Below are positions 1-11,073 of a stretch of DNA of 41,513 nt, one piece after another. The stretch is from assembly GCA_000320545.1 (NCBI GenBank), contig ADNK01003241.1, forward strand, positions 1 to 41,513, written 5' to 3'. Source of the DNA: Bigelowiella natans CCMP2755. Taxonomy: Eukaryota > Cercozoa > Chlorarachniophyceae. A model generated the notes under the pieces. The model searched no databases. It was given only the letters and a program-made list of their open reading frames with translations, and had not been told where the DNA came from. The first letter of the stretch is position 1. The number at the start of each line of letters is the position of its first letter. Both the position numbers and the translations under genes were made by a program.

Positions 1-1614
1 ATGATAATGAGTCATTTGTGAGATGGTACGGAATCTGTGGTGATGACGAATAAGCTTCAACGAGGGAGTACCGGGATGAAAGTTCAGCTATGTGGCTCTC
101 TATTCTTCGCATGTCACCGTATTTCTCTTGCCGATGAAGCTGCTTCCAGAAATCTCGCGCAGCTTGGATTTGGTGCTCGATGTTTCTGAGAACAACAGCC
201 TTGTCTCGATCTGGAGGAAGTAGTAGAGATGTTTTTCCTCCTTCTTCAGCTTCTTCTTTAACAAGAGATCGCTTTCGTCTCAGTAGTTTTCGTAGAAGAA
301 TACCGAGGGGTTTTCCTGTAAGTATATGATACTTGCGAAGGTTCTCCCACCTTTCCATGTCTTCTCTCGATGGAGGCGGTGGAGGGGAGTCGCGCAGCGT
401 TGTATGCATCTGGGTAGCATCCGATTCAAACTCGCCTAACAACATCTCCATGATCGCCCGATCAAGAACATTTTGAGGCTTCCATCGTCTACCCATAATT
501 CGACGCTCTTTTGGGGTTAAATAGTTAGATCGCGCCCTTCTTTTCTGTTCTCGCGCCTCCTCACGATCAGCGTCGAGTTTGAAGCCAAATTGTTCCAACA
601 CTTGTTCTACTGTACGGTCTTGTATAAGTTGCTCAATCGTCTGATCTGGGGACTGCCGCCCCTTCACTTTTTCATCATATTTGCTAACGTTAGCAGCGTA
701 TGGATTATATCTTCCCTTGTACAATTGTACGTGCATCTGATCGAGAATGTGCCGTATTGAGGATTGTCTATTTGATATAAGAGTTAAAAACTCCATCCAG
801 TACACCAGCCCAGGGTCACCATTGTCGGGAGAGGCAGGATCAGCGTCTTTATACCATCGAGAATCTGTAGCTTCATTGAACAAATCGTGCTCATACTCAA
901 ACCATGCCTGCGGGTTATACAATCCTGTACATCCCTCATTGCTTCTAAGATCTAAGCTTCTTCGTGAGAACCTACGAAGATAGATGATGCAACGGAAGAT
1001 GTGAGTGTTCTATGATGATGATGACGATGACGATGACTCATATCATTCATACGCATTCAGTCGATTTAATAATAAATGAATTCTTCGTTTGGGATAGCAC
1101 ACTACCTCGAGTTAGGGCGAGTAAGGTTTTGGTACGGCGCTAGAAAAGGCAGGGGAAACTTTGAGCGCTCTTTTTCTGATGCCTCTCGATGCCTTCCTCC
1201 CCCACCTCGTAACTTCGCGACAAATCTGGGGAACCCGAAAAGTGCTCGTGAAGACGATGGAAGCAGTAAATCGATGGCCTCGTTCATTTGATAATCATAA
1301 TCACGTAGGCAACAACCGCGAAACTCTGACTGCTGTTGCTGATGCTGATGCTGATGATGTTGCTGCCTCTTTCTCCCTGAATCTTGAATGCCCCTTGCCA
1401 TAGACACAGAAAAAAACCGTGGGAAACGGTGTGCAAAATCACTGTGCAAGTAGAATGTGAGAAGAGATAATGAGTAGAACAATTGTCGGAGACATATTCT
1501 CCTCCTCCTCCTCCTTTGGCATGGTGGGCCTGATACTACTCTTTCCTCAGTAAAGAGGCTATCGTCAAGCCGAGGGCTCTTATTTGCCTCCCTTGGGACT
1601 TCGAGGGCTTTCAT
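1..1614 (-). CDS. Unrecognised basic protein, 5' two exons (3' end outside window)
   Basis: I do not recognise this family. Exon 1 ends at 1106 with a clean donor (CGAG|GTAGTG) and exon 2 starts at 971 after TTCGTAG. The junction restores the frame (N-S-R-F-S-R-R) and exon 2 then stays open for 971 nt to the window edge, which is strong evidence of coding. Two starts are possible: Met at 1614 (arginine-rich leader, possibly a targeting peptide) or Met at 1401 (MARGIQDSGRKRQQHHQ). From 1401 at least 422 residues are visible. A Gln/His run lies near residues 10-20. Further on the chain is rich in Arg, Lys and Glu with long helical stretches (RREARE-type blocks) and a PPPPPS linker; motifs such as YNPQAWFEYEH and YKGRYNPYAANV look conserved. 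No signal peptide or membrane segment is evident. A mitochondrial or RNA-associated role is conceivable from the basic composition but is not shown. Confidence 0.72.
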
Positions 1615-2112
1615 ATTTACAGCAAAGTTGTTCTGGTTATCTCAGAGAGGCTTGGGTATTAGTGATTATGGGTTCGGAAGCAGCGAGCGGGAAGGGCTGG
1701 AAATCTGTCAATACCGAAGGCATGCAACGGTAGTCAAACTGCGTTGGCGGCAGCGACCACTAGGGGGCTGCATCAGAACCCCCTGACAATTGCCTTTGGC
1801 TTTTTCTCCCCCCTCTGAGCACAGCTTCCCTCTCGCTCTCTCGCTCTGTCGCTCTTCGGCCTCTATTATTAATATGTTTCATTATCCTAATCTTAGTACA
1901 TATATTTAGGAAATATGATCATTACATAAATTTTTTAGATTGTCTTAGTGAATCTTCAAATTAAAACCATAAGTCAAGATATCTTTACCATCATTAGGAT
2001 ATTCACGGTGTACTTCTGTGTCTAAAAACTGTTTGTCTGAGTGTCTGTTGGCATCGACGACTGCTGTCGGCGTCACCATTGAAAACTACCCGTTCCACGA
2101 AGCTTAAGAACC
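1615..2112. promoter_or_regulatory. Divergent intergenic region between unknown gene and COA5
   Basis: This stretch of about 500 nt separates the minus-strand gene from the plus-strand COA5 start and must hold both promoters. A pyrimidine tract (CTTTTTCTCCCCCC followed by repeated CTCTCGCT) lies at about 1800-1862, and an AT-rich segment lies at 1863-2000. No TATA box or other motif can be assigned with confidence. The assignment as a bidirectional promoter is inferred from gene order. Confidence 0.4.
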
Positions 2113-2479
2113 ATGCCCAAGGGCTTCTCGAGCTGCAAAGACACAATGAAAAATTTCGTTCAATGTGTGAAGGGGACTAAGTGTGTTAAGCAAGGAGGAA
2201 AGGTCAACCACGATACATATTTCAAAGATGTTTTTCCATACATGACCTACTCTTACCTTAGCTGATCGACTGCATCAAATCCGAGGAGGCCAAGGCGGAA
2301 TGTGATGCACAAAGGACTGCACACTTTATATGCAAACGTTCTCAGGTTTGATCTATGCACTGGTTTTTATCAATAATATCCATCTACGCCAGGTGAAAAT
2401 TATTTCATGACTGTGAATAAACGAATAAAATCAGCTCGATATGCGTTCAAGAATAAGAGGAAATCATGCTACAAGATAA
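2113..2479 (+). CDS. COA5: COA5/PET191-like cytochrome c oxidase assembly factor
   Basis: Exons are 2113-2202, 2262-2345 and 2435-2479, all joined in phase 0. Together they encode 72 residues beginning MPKGFSSCKDTMKNFVQC and ending LDMRSRIRGNHATR. Cysteines fall at residues 8, 18, 24, 34, 44 and 54, which makes three exact CX9C spacings. That pattern, the MPK start, the ICKRSQ segment and the final LDMR-x-R-x-RG are hallmarks of the PET191/COA5 family, a small twin-CX9C protein of the mitochondrial intermembrane space needed for assembly of respiratory complex IV. Known members are about 70-110 residues, so the length is typical. Introns are very short (59 and 89 nt) with GT...AG ends. There is no cleavable presequence, as expected for an oxidatively folded Mia40-type substrate. 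Expression is presumably constitutive; nothing regulatory is visible. Confidence 0.87.
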
Positions 2480-4037
2480 CGTTCTGCCTTCACCCATAGT
2501 TCGGGCAGGCAGACATTAGCAGTCAGCGAAATTTTAAATCGAGGCATTGTTCGTGGTCATCAACACACTTTTCAAATGAATTCGAGCAACACATTGTTGT
2601 TGCGGTACCGGTTAGAAAAGGGAAAAGGAAGCCCTTTATTCCAACTTGTGACACTAAACACACACAAGTATGTTGGACATACCAGTGGCTATGTAATACG
2701 TCACGCACTTAGCTGCTAGCTCAGTTTTCCGTGACCGCGATTCATGCACATGTATGTTCGCTGCGATGGTAGCTACACGTTTAGATGTATGCACGTACTT
2801 GATTTACACCAATATTTATTATCACACATAATGATGTAAATATCCTGATCCACGTGCACAAAGCGATAGGAATCACTACGTACAGACACAACTGCGTGTC
2901 GCATTACAATCTAATTCTAACAATCCGATCCTGGAGTGATTTTCAATTTTACATGCTCGATTTGGTGATTTGATCGATGTGTGCATGTTACAGCAGGCAC
3001 GCGTGTGTGCTAGCGTGGCGAATTCATTTATCACGCTTCGTCGCTAACCCATTGTCGTCACATCACATCAGTCAACACAACAATGGTGCACACTACTAGA
3101 CTAGCACAGCTAGCGACAGCATGGGCCATACACGTACGCAAGCGCGTGAACAATCGAATCATGCGCAAGGTCTGCAAGGTACGACGTAGCTATGATCGCA
3201 AATAAATACCGTCTCCATTTTGTTCCCACGTTCGCACATCGCTAGATCGTTGCAATGTACTTGTGCGTTCACACTGCGTTTGCGGACCGATTCGAGTGCG
3301 CAGTGCACACTAGCACACCAGGATGCAGCTGCACATGTCACATGCAACACACCGCCGTGCTATAATTGAAGATGTTGCTGTAGTCAAGCGTCCATTGCAC
3401 ATGCGAGCAAGTAGCACACTTGGCATGTGGCATGCATCTCTTGTTTCTCGCGGTTGTGTTGTCGACAGAGCTCGTGCTGCAGCGAACATGATGCTGTTTG
3501 GAGCGTCAATTCCTCAGTTTTTTGCTCACTGTCACACTATTATTATCACTAGCACATGCTAGCACACCTAGACACACCCGTTGACAAGGTTTTGCTGTGC
3601 ATGTGTGCACAACACTACCCCCGTGCGATGCATGCTAGCATGTGCATGTCACATGTTGAGTTCTTTGTCGTCAACTCATCTTCACACATGACGATGACAG
3701 CACGCACGTTTGTCGCGCGCTGCTACGTACGACCGACACGCTGCTGTGGCCTGTCGCTGCGATGCGCCCAACATGAGGCTGCGAAACAAACGACAAAGGA
3801 CTGCACAACACAGATGCAATTTGTGCATGGTGATACACTATCATAATCAATGCATGTTGGAGATGAGAAGCGTATGCAGAAGATATTGAGGCCAGAGGTA
3901 AATCATAGAAGTTAGACAGAATGGATAACAATGATAGTTGTTTGTATGCTCCATTTTTGTTCTAATCCTTCGCTTCATTACCACTACAGTTATTGTTATT
4001 ACCATTAGAGCTATCATCCCCATAATTAGTATTAATT

Positions 4038-4076
<39 letters not shown>

Positions 4077-5903
4077 CACCTCACCACTATAATGATTGTG
4101 GCTGTTATAAATGTACCAGACTGGCTTCGAATACAGAAGAATAAGCATTTCTGAGGCTCTATGAATATTACTAGAAACGATTTATAGAGAAATCAAAAAA
4201 TTGAGGATGCGCAAACGTAAATACATTTAGTCGCCTACTATTACATCACGCTTCTGCATTCACACGCAAATGTGTTTAAGCATTCTTGGTACCAAAGTGT
4301 TCATTTCTCAGTCCAAATTTTGCCGTGATCGTTAGGGATTTTGATAGCGTTTCCACGCAATTATAGTGTGTTTAAGCATACTCAAAAGCACTGCGGCGAT
4401 TTGTAAATGTTTTCGACGCAATGTGGGAGAAAATTCTTGCACATAGCATCGCAATCAACGGGTTTTTTTTGCTGTGAATGAAGATATTTCACCAGCCATG
4501 CAGAAACTGTTCTTGTTTGACAACATTGAATCGAATGAGGCGAGTGAAACAGAAGTCGCTTCATCTCGTTTCAATGAAGCATAGCGAATGTTAGTTCATT
4601 AAGACGACTCGTATTTTTTCATCATCAAGGGCCGATTCTGATTTGTCTCATAATCAAGTAATAATTTACATGCTTTTCGTGCTACCTAGTTTCATGCCAT
4701 GATGGGTAAAATATCGCAAGTGTAGGATCATTGTGTGAGATCACCGAAAAAAAAGGAGTGAAACTGCTGCAAAATATGAAAATTGCCAATCTTGACATTT
4801 CTGCCAAGTAGCCGTGCCCTGAGAAGCCGTTCGGCTAAAATGAATGAGTTCCATCATTCAGCTTCAACGTTTTCAAAACGAATGGAATACGGCTAGAAAG
4901 ATGAATTAATTAAAAGAAGAGAACGCTAGTGTTCAGTGTTGGGACTTATACGTGTCTTGAAAGTTACATGTGTCGGAGAATTGTATCTCGTTGATCTCTT
5001 GATTTTGTTCTTCTTTTCTAGCCTCTTGATCGTTGCACAAGGTGATAGGCGTGTCCCACATAAATACGAATAGGCCCTAGCTTCAACACGAATTAATTAT
5101 TCGTACATGGTTGTACATCCAACTCATGATTGGCACATGTGCCTTTTTGTTATTTGTGCACATATTTCCCCTGGTGCAGCAGTTTACCCACAATAAAGCT
5201 TTTTGACTCAACATGAATTTCTTGAGAGACTTTGCAATGTGAAGAAGTGTGCTATTCACCAGCGAGAAATCATAATGATGCGTTGGCGGGACATGAAAAT
5301 AAAATGCTATCGATTTAGCAAAGCAGTCGCACACCATTCGCGAAGACATTGTGAGGCTCTTCTTCGGCAATGCGTGCTTGGCAGGTTCCCATTCAATCTT
5401 GCGACATGATGAAGGATTTGTCGCAACGCATTTCTTACACATATTCTTTATTATTTCTTTCGGATGTGAGCACAGTCCTTTCCGTTATCTTTTTTTTCCC
5501 CAGAAAGACATAATTTCTCAAATTAAGGCAAAATTAGGTGCGAATTCCATCTAACAGACGATCGCTTTGACTTGGGAACCCTTGCATGAGGCTCGCATCC
5601 TGACGTTATTCATCATAAAAATAAATCCCCATGACACCGTGACAGACTACTAGGAAAACTACTAGATCTACTTTGCTGTTCCAGCCTGCTGGATTTCCAT
5701 AATTGCATCAGATCTAGGTCATATTTTTATCATCGTTTTGGGGGACTTGTTTGTGACATGGATGTGCGCGACGATAGTTGTGACTCGAAACAAGATTTAC
5801 GACACCAAAACTTTGTTGTCGTACATGAGGAACACATAACAATTTTGCCTGTATTAGGGGCGCTAACGCTGAATTTCTCTTTCCAACAAACACCGAAACA
5901 ACA
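2480..5903. other. Gene-poor intergenic region with alternating purine-pyrimidine words
   Basis: I find no convincing gene in about 3.4 kb on either strand; the open frames present (for example 5083-5442 minus) lack splice partners and family signal. The part from about 2700 to 3860 is densely built from short words such as GCACATG, TGCATG, GCTAGC, TAGCACAC and TACGTA and lacks the triplet repeats common elsewhere. A (TA)n tract of about 35 nt lies at 4039-4073. The remainder (4100-5900) is unremarkable AT-rich sequence with a few direct similarities, for example TGTGTTTAAGCAT at about 4271 and 4369. Confidence 0.5.
4039..4073. repeat. (TA)n dinucleotide tract
   Basis: This is an uninterrupted TA alternation of about 35 nt in the intergenic spacer. 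Similar TA tracts recur in introns at about 10246-10280, 16858-16888, 28846-28870, 32700-32732, 33271-33307 and 40912-40945. Confidence 0.9.
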
Positions 5904-6905
5904 ATGGCGCCCAACTACTACCCCAGGCTGAGCAGGTTTGTTATTGCGGTGCTCAATCTTATGTGTACGATTTAATCCTTTTAATATGATAAGCTCACTT
6001 TGAAATATCCATGCCTATGTGTGAGGGCTCTGCTTTTTGGGCAGGGTCGAAGATGGGATTTAGTATCTGCTGTTACTTGACGAGATTTTCTCCTTCGTGC
6101 TATTTTCAGCTTCGCCTTTCCCATTCAGACACGCTATAATTGTTTATCCTTGATAGGAAATACAGCCAGCGGGCTCTAGCAGTGATGATCTGCGCCTTGG
6201 TGGTAGTTATTGTTGCGGTTTGCACAACCCTTGGACTGGAAGGGAGCACCCCAACTCGGAATCAACATCAAATACTCGGACAAGAGACGAAGACAAAGTA
6301 CATAAACGAAAATATCCTTGCATATATAAAATATATCGATATCTTGTTAAAGTTTGGGGAGATCTAGCTGCGCGCATAGCGATACTGCCATATTTCACTT
6401 TAATTGTTTGTTGGTACGAAGGAAAAGAGCACACAAAAGTCGGTCATCTCGAGCTGGGCTCTCATTTCCTGTCGGACGTATCGCAAGTAAGCTTCGAAAA
6501 GGCAACTATGGAGAGCGAATTTCCACTAGTGCTGCTGTTATGATGGCTGCCGTCACGGAATACCTTACAGCCGAAGTTCTTGAGCTTGCTGGAAATGCAG
6601 CTACCGTATGTGCCAAAAACATAGAAGGATAAACACAAAATGACATTGAGAGCGAAACGATGAGATTGAGAAATTGGTGGAGATTGATTTGAAATAATTA
6701 AGGCAGTCATGACTTATTCTTTTGGCCAATTTAGGTTGCACGAAAGTCGCGAATCATCCCCAGGCATATATTCCTCGGGGTTCAGACGGATGAGGAATTG
6801 TCAAAGTATATGGACAATATAATCTTCCATCAAGGAGGCGTATTGCCCCAGGTTATTGCCCCTCCAAAATCAAAAAAGAAAAAAGTAGATGATGCGGCAA
6901 AATAA
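5904..6905 (+). CDS. H2A: Divergent histone H2A, with possible transmembrane cassette exon
   Basis: The core lies in exons 6422-6605 and 6735-6905 and is unmistakable H2[40 protein letters not shown], then after an intron RIIPRHI, TDEEL and HQGGVLP, with a KKKK-containing tail. The acidic-patch residues (E of EYL, AE, LE, and DEE) are kept, whereas the alpha2 start (SAAVMM), L2 and the C-terminal part are divergent. The first exon, 5904-5935, encodes [10 protein letters not shown] plus two bases. It can join directly to 6422 in frame, giving 128 residues, the normal H2A length. A second option includes 6157-6297 (141 nt, open, good splice ends, same phase on both sides). That adds a segment with a 22-residue hydrophobic stretch ([17 protein letters not shown]) between basic and polar flanks. 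Which form is made cannot be told from DNA alone. The H2A core is certain; the upstream exons are inferred. Confidence 0.9.
6157..6297 (+). other. Putative 141-nt cassette exon encoding a membrane segment
   Basis: The segment follows TTATCCTTGATAG and precedes GTACATAAAC. It is 47 codons long, has no stop in the phase set by exon 1, and both flanking introns are phase 2, so inclusion or skipping keeps the H2A frame. It encodes [20 protein letters not shown] and onward to a polar tail ending ETKTK. The downstream acceptor (GGTACGAAG at 6421) is weak. Chance openness over 141 nt is quite possible, so this is a candidate only. Confidence 0.4.
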
Positions 6906-8165
6906 TATGTGCCATTGGAACAACTTTCTTTTCCCATGAATTGCGGTTCTAGTAGGATACGATGACGTAAAAAGGAACAGCATACGCATGAGATCTGACT
7001 GAAAATTGTACACTTAATTAAAGAATATGATCAATTAAGAATTCGAAACGATGTAGCGTACTATGCACAAGATGCAGTCACGTTATCCACGTGTCTCTTC
7101 ATCTACCATTTGTCCCCACACCGCCTAATATGCCCCATTCATGTATACTCAATGTATTCCAAGTTACGCATACGCATGTTATCCTGCTTCTGCATTTGTT
7201 ACATACTAGCATAGCATAACTTTGCGGGGCCATAATTGTTCGTGGCTGTAGCATGCTAGCATGGTATGCAACTATTATTGTGCGATGCAAATTTTCTCAT
7301 TCTAATACACACGTAGCAGATACATATCGCTGCCTTTTATTATGCGTAGTCTACGCTATCGCTCGTGTCGCCAATATGTGTTTTATGTACACGTATGTAC
7401 CAAAGTCACTCTTGGAAGGACACACCACGTGCAATAACATGCCGAAGCGCATGTATATGCATGCATGACGTACAATGCAGACTGTCTAGCTTTGTACGTA
7501 ATATGTGAATCGACGACATGGCATAGATGCTTTTACATGCATGAAACACATAACTAGATAATAGCAGAAACCAACATATAAACAGATGAAACATAAACGC
7601 TGTAGCCGCCAGCTGCCTTGCATAGCTACATATCATTAGGATTACAATTGAAAATATTTAATTATATCATTAGTGACACATGCTATCGCCCGAGCATATT
7701 TTTACTTTTTTCAAAAGTATAAATAGTTTCATGGCATAAATATTTAGACCGATGCATGTCGTATGTCTATAGACATAGTCGCCGTTACACATGAGCATAG
7801 CCACATGTACATTTTTGCTAAAATAACATGGTGAGCAATGCCGCTCCGTACAATGGCCCTTTATTTTGAATAACTATTCCCGTCCAGCGCATCACAATGT
7901 ATGGCTAGGTAGGCTGCGATTTAACTCAGCCTGCTATCTTACTGGCTCCAATGATTTCCGTCTTCATGACAGTGAATCTTACAAGGATTTCATTCTTTAC
8001 ACAGGATTTCTTCGTCTCAAAATTCCATTGACAACTTTCACGCTTGGATTCTTACATAACATTTAAAAATAAGAAGACAAATTTCGAAAATTAAAGTAGT
8101 CTATTCGTCGCTGTGCAAACACTTTCAAAGCGGCATTATTTTTATAAAGACTATTTTTCTAAGTT
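6906..8165. other. Intergenic region downstream of H2A
   Basis: The first part presumably carries the H2A 3' UTR; no canonical histone stem-loop was recognised. From about 7090 to 7850 the sequence again consists of alternating words such as CATGCTAGCATG, ACGTATGTAC and TGCATGCATG, like the 2700-3860 region. A short open frame at 7866-8066 has no family signal and no supported splice partners. Confidence 0.45.
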
Positions 8166-8196
8166 ATGACTCTCACCATTGAAACCTTGACAATGA

Positions 8197-8756
8197 AGCC
8201 CCTGAAGACATGTTGGACCGTTGCGGTGATCATTACGAAAAACATCACTTTCGCTCGAACGACGAGACGGAAAAAATCCACCTCCTAAAGGTCAATAATG
8301 TTAAAAAATAAGCTCTTTCTGGAGAAGAAAGTTTCAGGATGAATTTCTTTCAAATTACATCGGTTTGCTCCATTTCAATGAGATGGGCAAGGGTACCAAA
8401 AGAATCGTCCTTATCCTCGTCAAGTGGCGAAAGGGCCGCTGCTGTCATACAAGCAGGCATCTCTCGCTCAGAAAACCCCATCATTGTGATTGACCTCGGT
8501 CATACATGGCGACATGTGATGATACCTGTAGCGGAGGGTGTCTAGCTGAGTAGAATCAAGCAAATAGCAAATTTGCTATGCCAGAGTCGTCGAGATGTTT
8601 CGCAAGGAGGGCTAAGCACGAAGGCGACGCTTTCCTGCAGTGCCCTGCCCCAGTCCAACAACAACCAACCACAGCAAGAAGTGATGAGGGAAAGCAAAAG
8701 CAAAAGAAGAAGAAGCAGAAACAGAAAAAATATTACGCTCAAAACATCTAAAATAT
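8197..8756 (+). CDS. Candidate small intron-containing gene, unrecognised
   Basis: This is a weak candidate. One open segment reads MLDRCGDHYEKHHFRSNDET and continues to HLLK, ending at a GT (about 8290). A second starts after TTTCAG at about 8339 and reads DEFLSNYIGLLHFNEMGKG. A third, after CTATGCCAG at about 8585, reads as a basic, Gln/Lys-rich C-terminus ending KKYYAQNI. The pieces look protein-like and the phases can be reconciled for the first two segments, but not proved for the third. I cannot name a family. The strings could also be chance open frames in AT-rich spacer. Confidence 0.28.
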
Positions 8757-9111
8757 GAATAAGCATCGGAACATTTTGGGAAAACATATATGAACTGGCA
8801 GGATAGTTCGATTTATCATTGATTGTCCTAATTCTATCTTAAAATTTACGCCCATTACAACCGAAATAGAACAGAACAGAAACAGCATCGAGACAGCGCT
8901 GCAGGGTTATATGTGTTACGTCGGGAGGTCATGGCAGCTGTTTGTTCTTTGAGTAGTAGTTCATATGATATGCATTGCACAGACAACAACGAGTCTGACC
9001 TCTGATGAATGAACCCTCTGTATCTCCAACGAGTAGATCGCCTACATTAGCGCCTACGACAAGGACGCCCACACAACTGGTGGACATATTCTCGTATCGT
9101 ACATAGCTTAA
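8757..9111. promoter_or_regulatory. Presumed upstream region of the NOV-like gene
   Basis: About 355 nt lie between the weak candidate gene and the first long exon of the giant gene. No distinctive motif is visible. Its promoter role is inferred only from position. Confidence 0.3.
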
Positions 9112-9615
9112 ATGGACAGAAATGGACAGAACACCAACCGAGCGATGAAGGCTGGGGATCCGGATGCTACCCTGCGCTGCGTGGAGAAGCAGGATACAGT
9201 GCCGAAACATCCATCCTTAGGCTCACAACGACGCCCTCAATCTACTCCTTTGCATTGGAACCCCCCACCCCCGATACAACGACATCACCACCAATTCCAG
9301 CACCGAGGCCATCAGGATTTTCGGTTCCAGTCATCCCTGAATGCCCCCCCCCCTTTCCTTCCAGCCCAACATCTGTATCCTCTCCGCCAAGGCCACCACC
9401 ACATGCCACACTCCTCCCAGCCCCCACCGTTTTGGTACTCAGGCCCTCCTCCTCCTCATCATCAGCAGCAATCATTACAGCGTTATGGGCATTATTCAAA
9501 CGGCGGTAACGATCGCATGCAAAAGGTCAGCAGCAGGCAAGTAACAGCAGAAGCAGATCATCCCTCAGGTTTGACCCCATTCCTCGTCGATATTCCTGGG
9601 GAGGATCGAGAAAAG
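9112..9615 (+). CDS. Probable first coding exon of NOV-like gene, Pro/His/Gln-rich
   Basis: The frame opens at ATG 9112 (MDRNGQNTNRAMKAGD) and stays open to 9633. Possible donors are AAG|GTCATT at 9615 and earlier GTAACA or GTCAGC sites, all phase 0. The chain is dominated by Pro, His, Gln and Tyr (for example NPPPPIQRHHHQFQH), a typical disordered leader. How it connects to the exon ending at 10150 is unclear. That exon can start at 10043 (phase 0, matching) or at 10030 (phase 2). A segment near 9660-9713 (FNKWLWMMIRTCYYR) could be an intervening exon, because its exit phase fits 10030. It may equally belong to a separate transcript. Confidence 0.5.
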
Positions 9616-9812
9616 GTCATTACCAGTAAATGATGATGCAACGTTAAGTAGAGGTCCAAGGCGGCTGTTTAACAAGTGGTTGTGGATGATGATAAGAACA
9701 TGTTACTACAGGTATGTAAGTTCGCTGCTAATTGGTCATTACTCTGTGATTTCTTCGATGCAAAGACGATATCGAAGGTACAATGATTGCCATAACTATT
9801 TCGAAAGCACAC

Positions 9813-9857
<45 letters not shown>

Positions 9858-10243
9858 CAAGAAAGCTAGAGGTAAGAAGAGATTATATCGATTGATGATG
9901 AATTGTTTGGTTGGGTTCAGCTCTTATATTCAAGTCAAAACGAAACTTTACAAAGGTATACACACACACTCGCTGCATGTGTTATTATTACTGGTTGATG
10001 CAACACTTTGTCGTGGTCGTCATTAATAGGAACGTGTGTGAGCTGTTAGCAATGCTGATGGTCGAATGCCGGAGACGTTTCCGAAAGAGAGTACAAAGAC
10101 ATCGAAGATTCAATCCGCAAATTGCCGATGATGCATTCGTCACACATCAGGTAGCAGTTTAATAGGGAAAATGGAGTATGTGGAACATAGTAGCAGCAGC
10201 AGCAGCAGATCCAGCAGCTGCAGTAATAGTTATAGCAGTGGAG

Positions 10244-10285
<42 letters not shown>

Positions 10286-10733
10286 AAATATGTGTGTGTG
10301 TCTATGTGTGTGTGTGTGTATCACATATAATATGTTTATCACATGCTTGTGTTTCTTCCGTTAGATCGCCTCCTTCCTAGCAGATAGCTGGAGAAAGATG
10401 TAAGTAGGCTATTTGCATGTCTCTTAACATCTAAAGCTCATCCATTTTCCCGTTCTTTCTAGTCATCGATTTACACCAGATTTGAGCTCCGAAACAAGTA
10501 AGTTTCTTTTCATCCATAGATTCGTTTTTTTGCGCTTGATTAATATTTAGTAAGGGTTGGATGATATCACGACACGAATGTGACACTACTCCTCCCTCTT
10601 TGACTTGTTACCGTATCAGATCAATAACTATATAGCAGTAAAATACGATAAATTATTATTGGCATATCAGCTCTATATACAAAGAACCACTGTAACGTAG
10701 AATAAAGTTCATCGATATCTTCCTTACGACATT

Positions 10734-10773
<40 letters not shown>

Positions 10774-11024
10774 TAGTTGCGATCATGATGTCCACTTCCT
10801 TCCTTTTTCTCTAGGAAGACGTATTCACAACTGGCTTCACAAACGCAAGAGCTTTTTCGAGGAGCAGCTTCGTCTCCGGATATCTCACCAGTCACAAGTA
10901 ATACAATAGAACAAACGACAACTCCCCACATTATGACCATCGTCATCGTCATCATCATCATCATCATCATCACATGTCCTTGTTTGACATTTCACTCTCT
11001 CCCACCCCCCCCCCCCTCCTCTCT

Positions 11025-11073
<49 letters not shown>

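Noticed and set aside
3323-3846. Two overlapping plus-strand open frames in the alternating-word block
   Set aside because: Cys/His/Met-rich products of CATG/GCAC words, no family signal, opposite-strand frames equally long.
5083-5442. Open frame of 119 codons on the minus strand in the gene-poor spacer
   Set aside because: No family signal, composition like the surrounding spacer, no splice partners.
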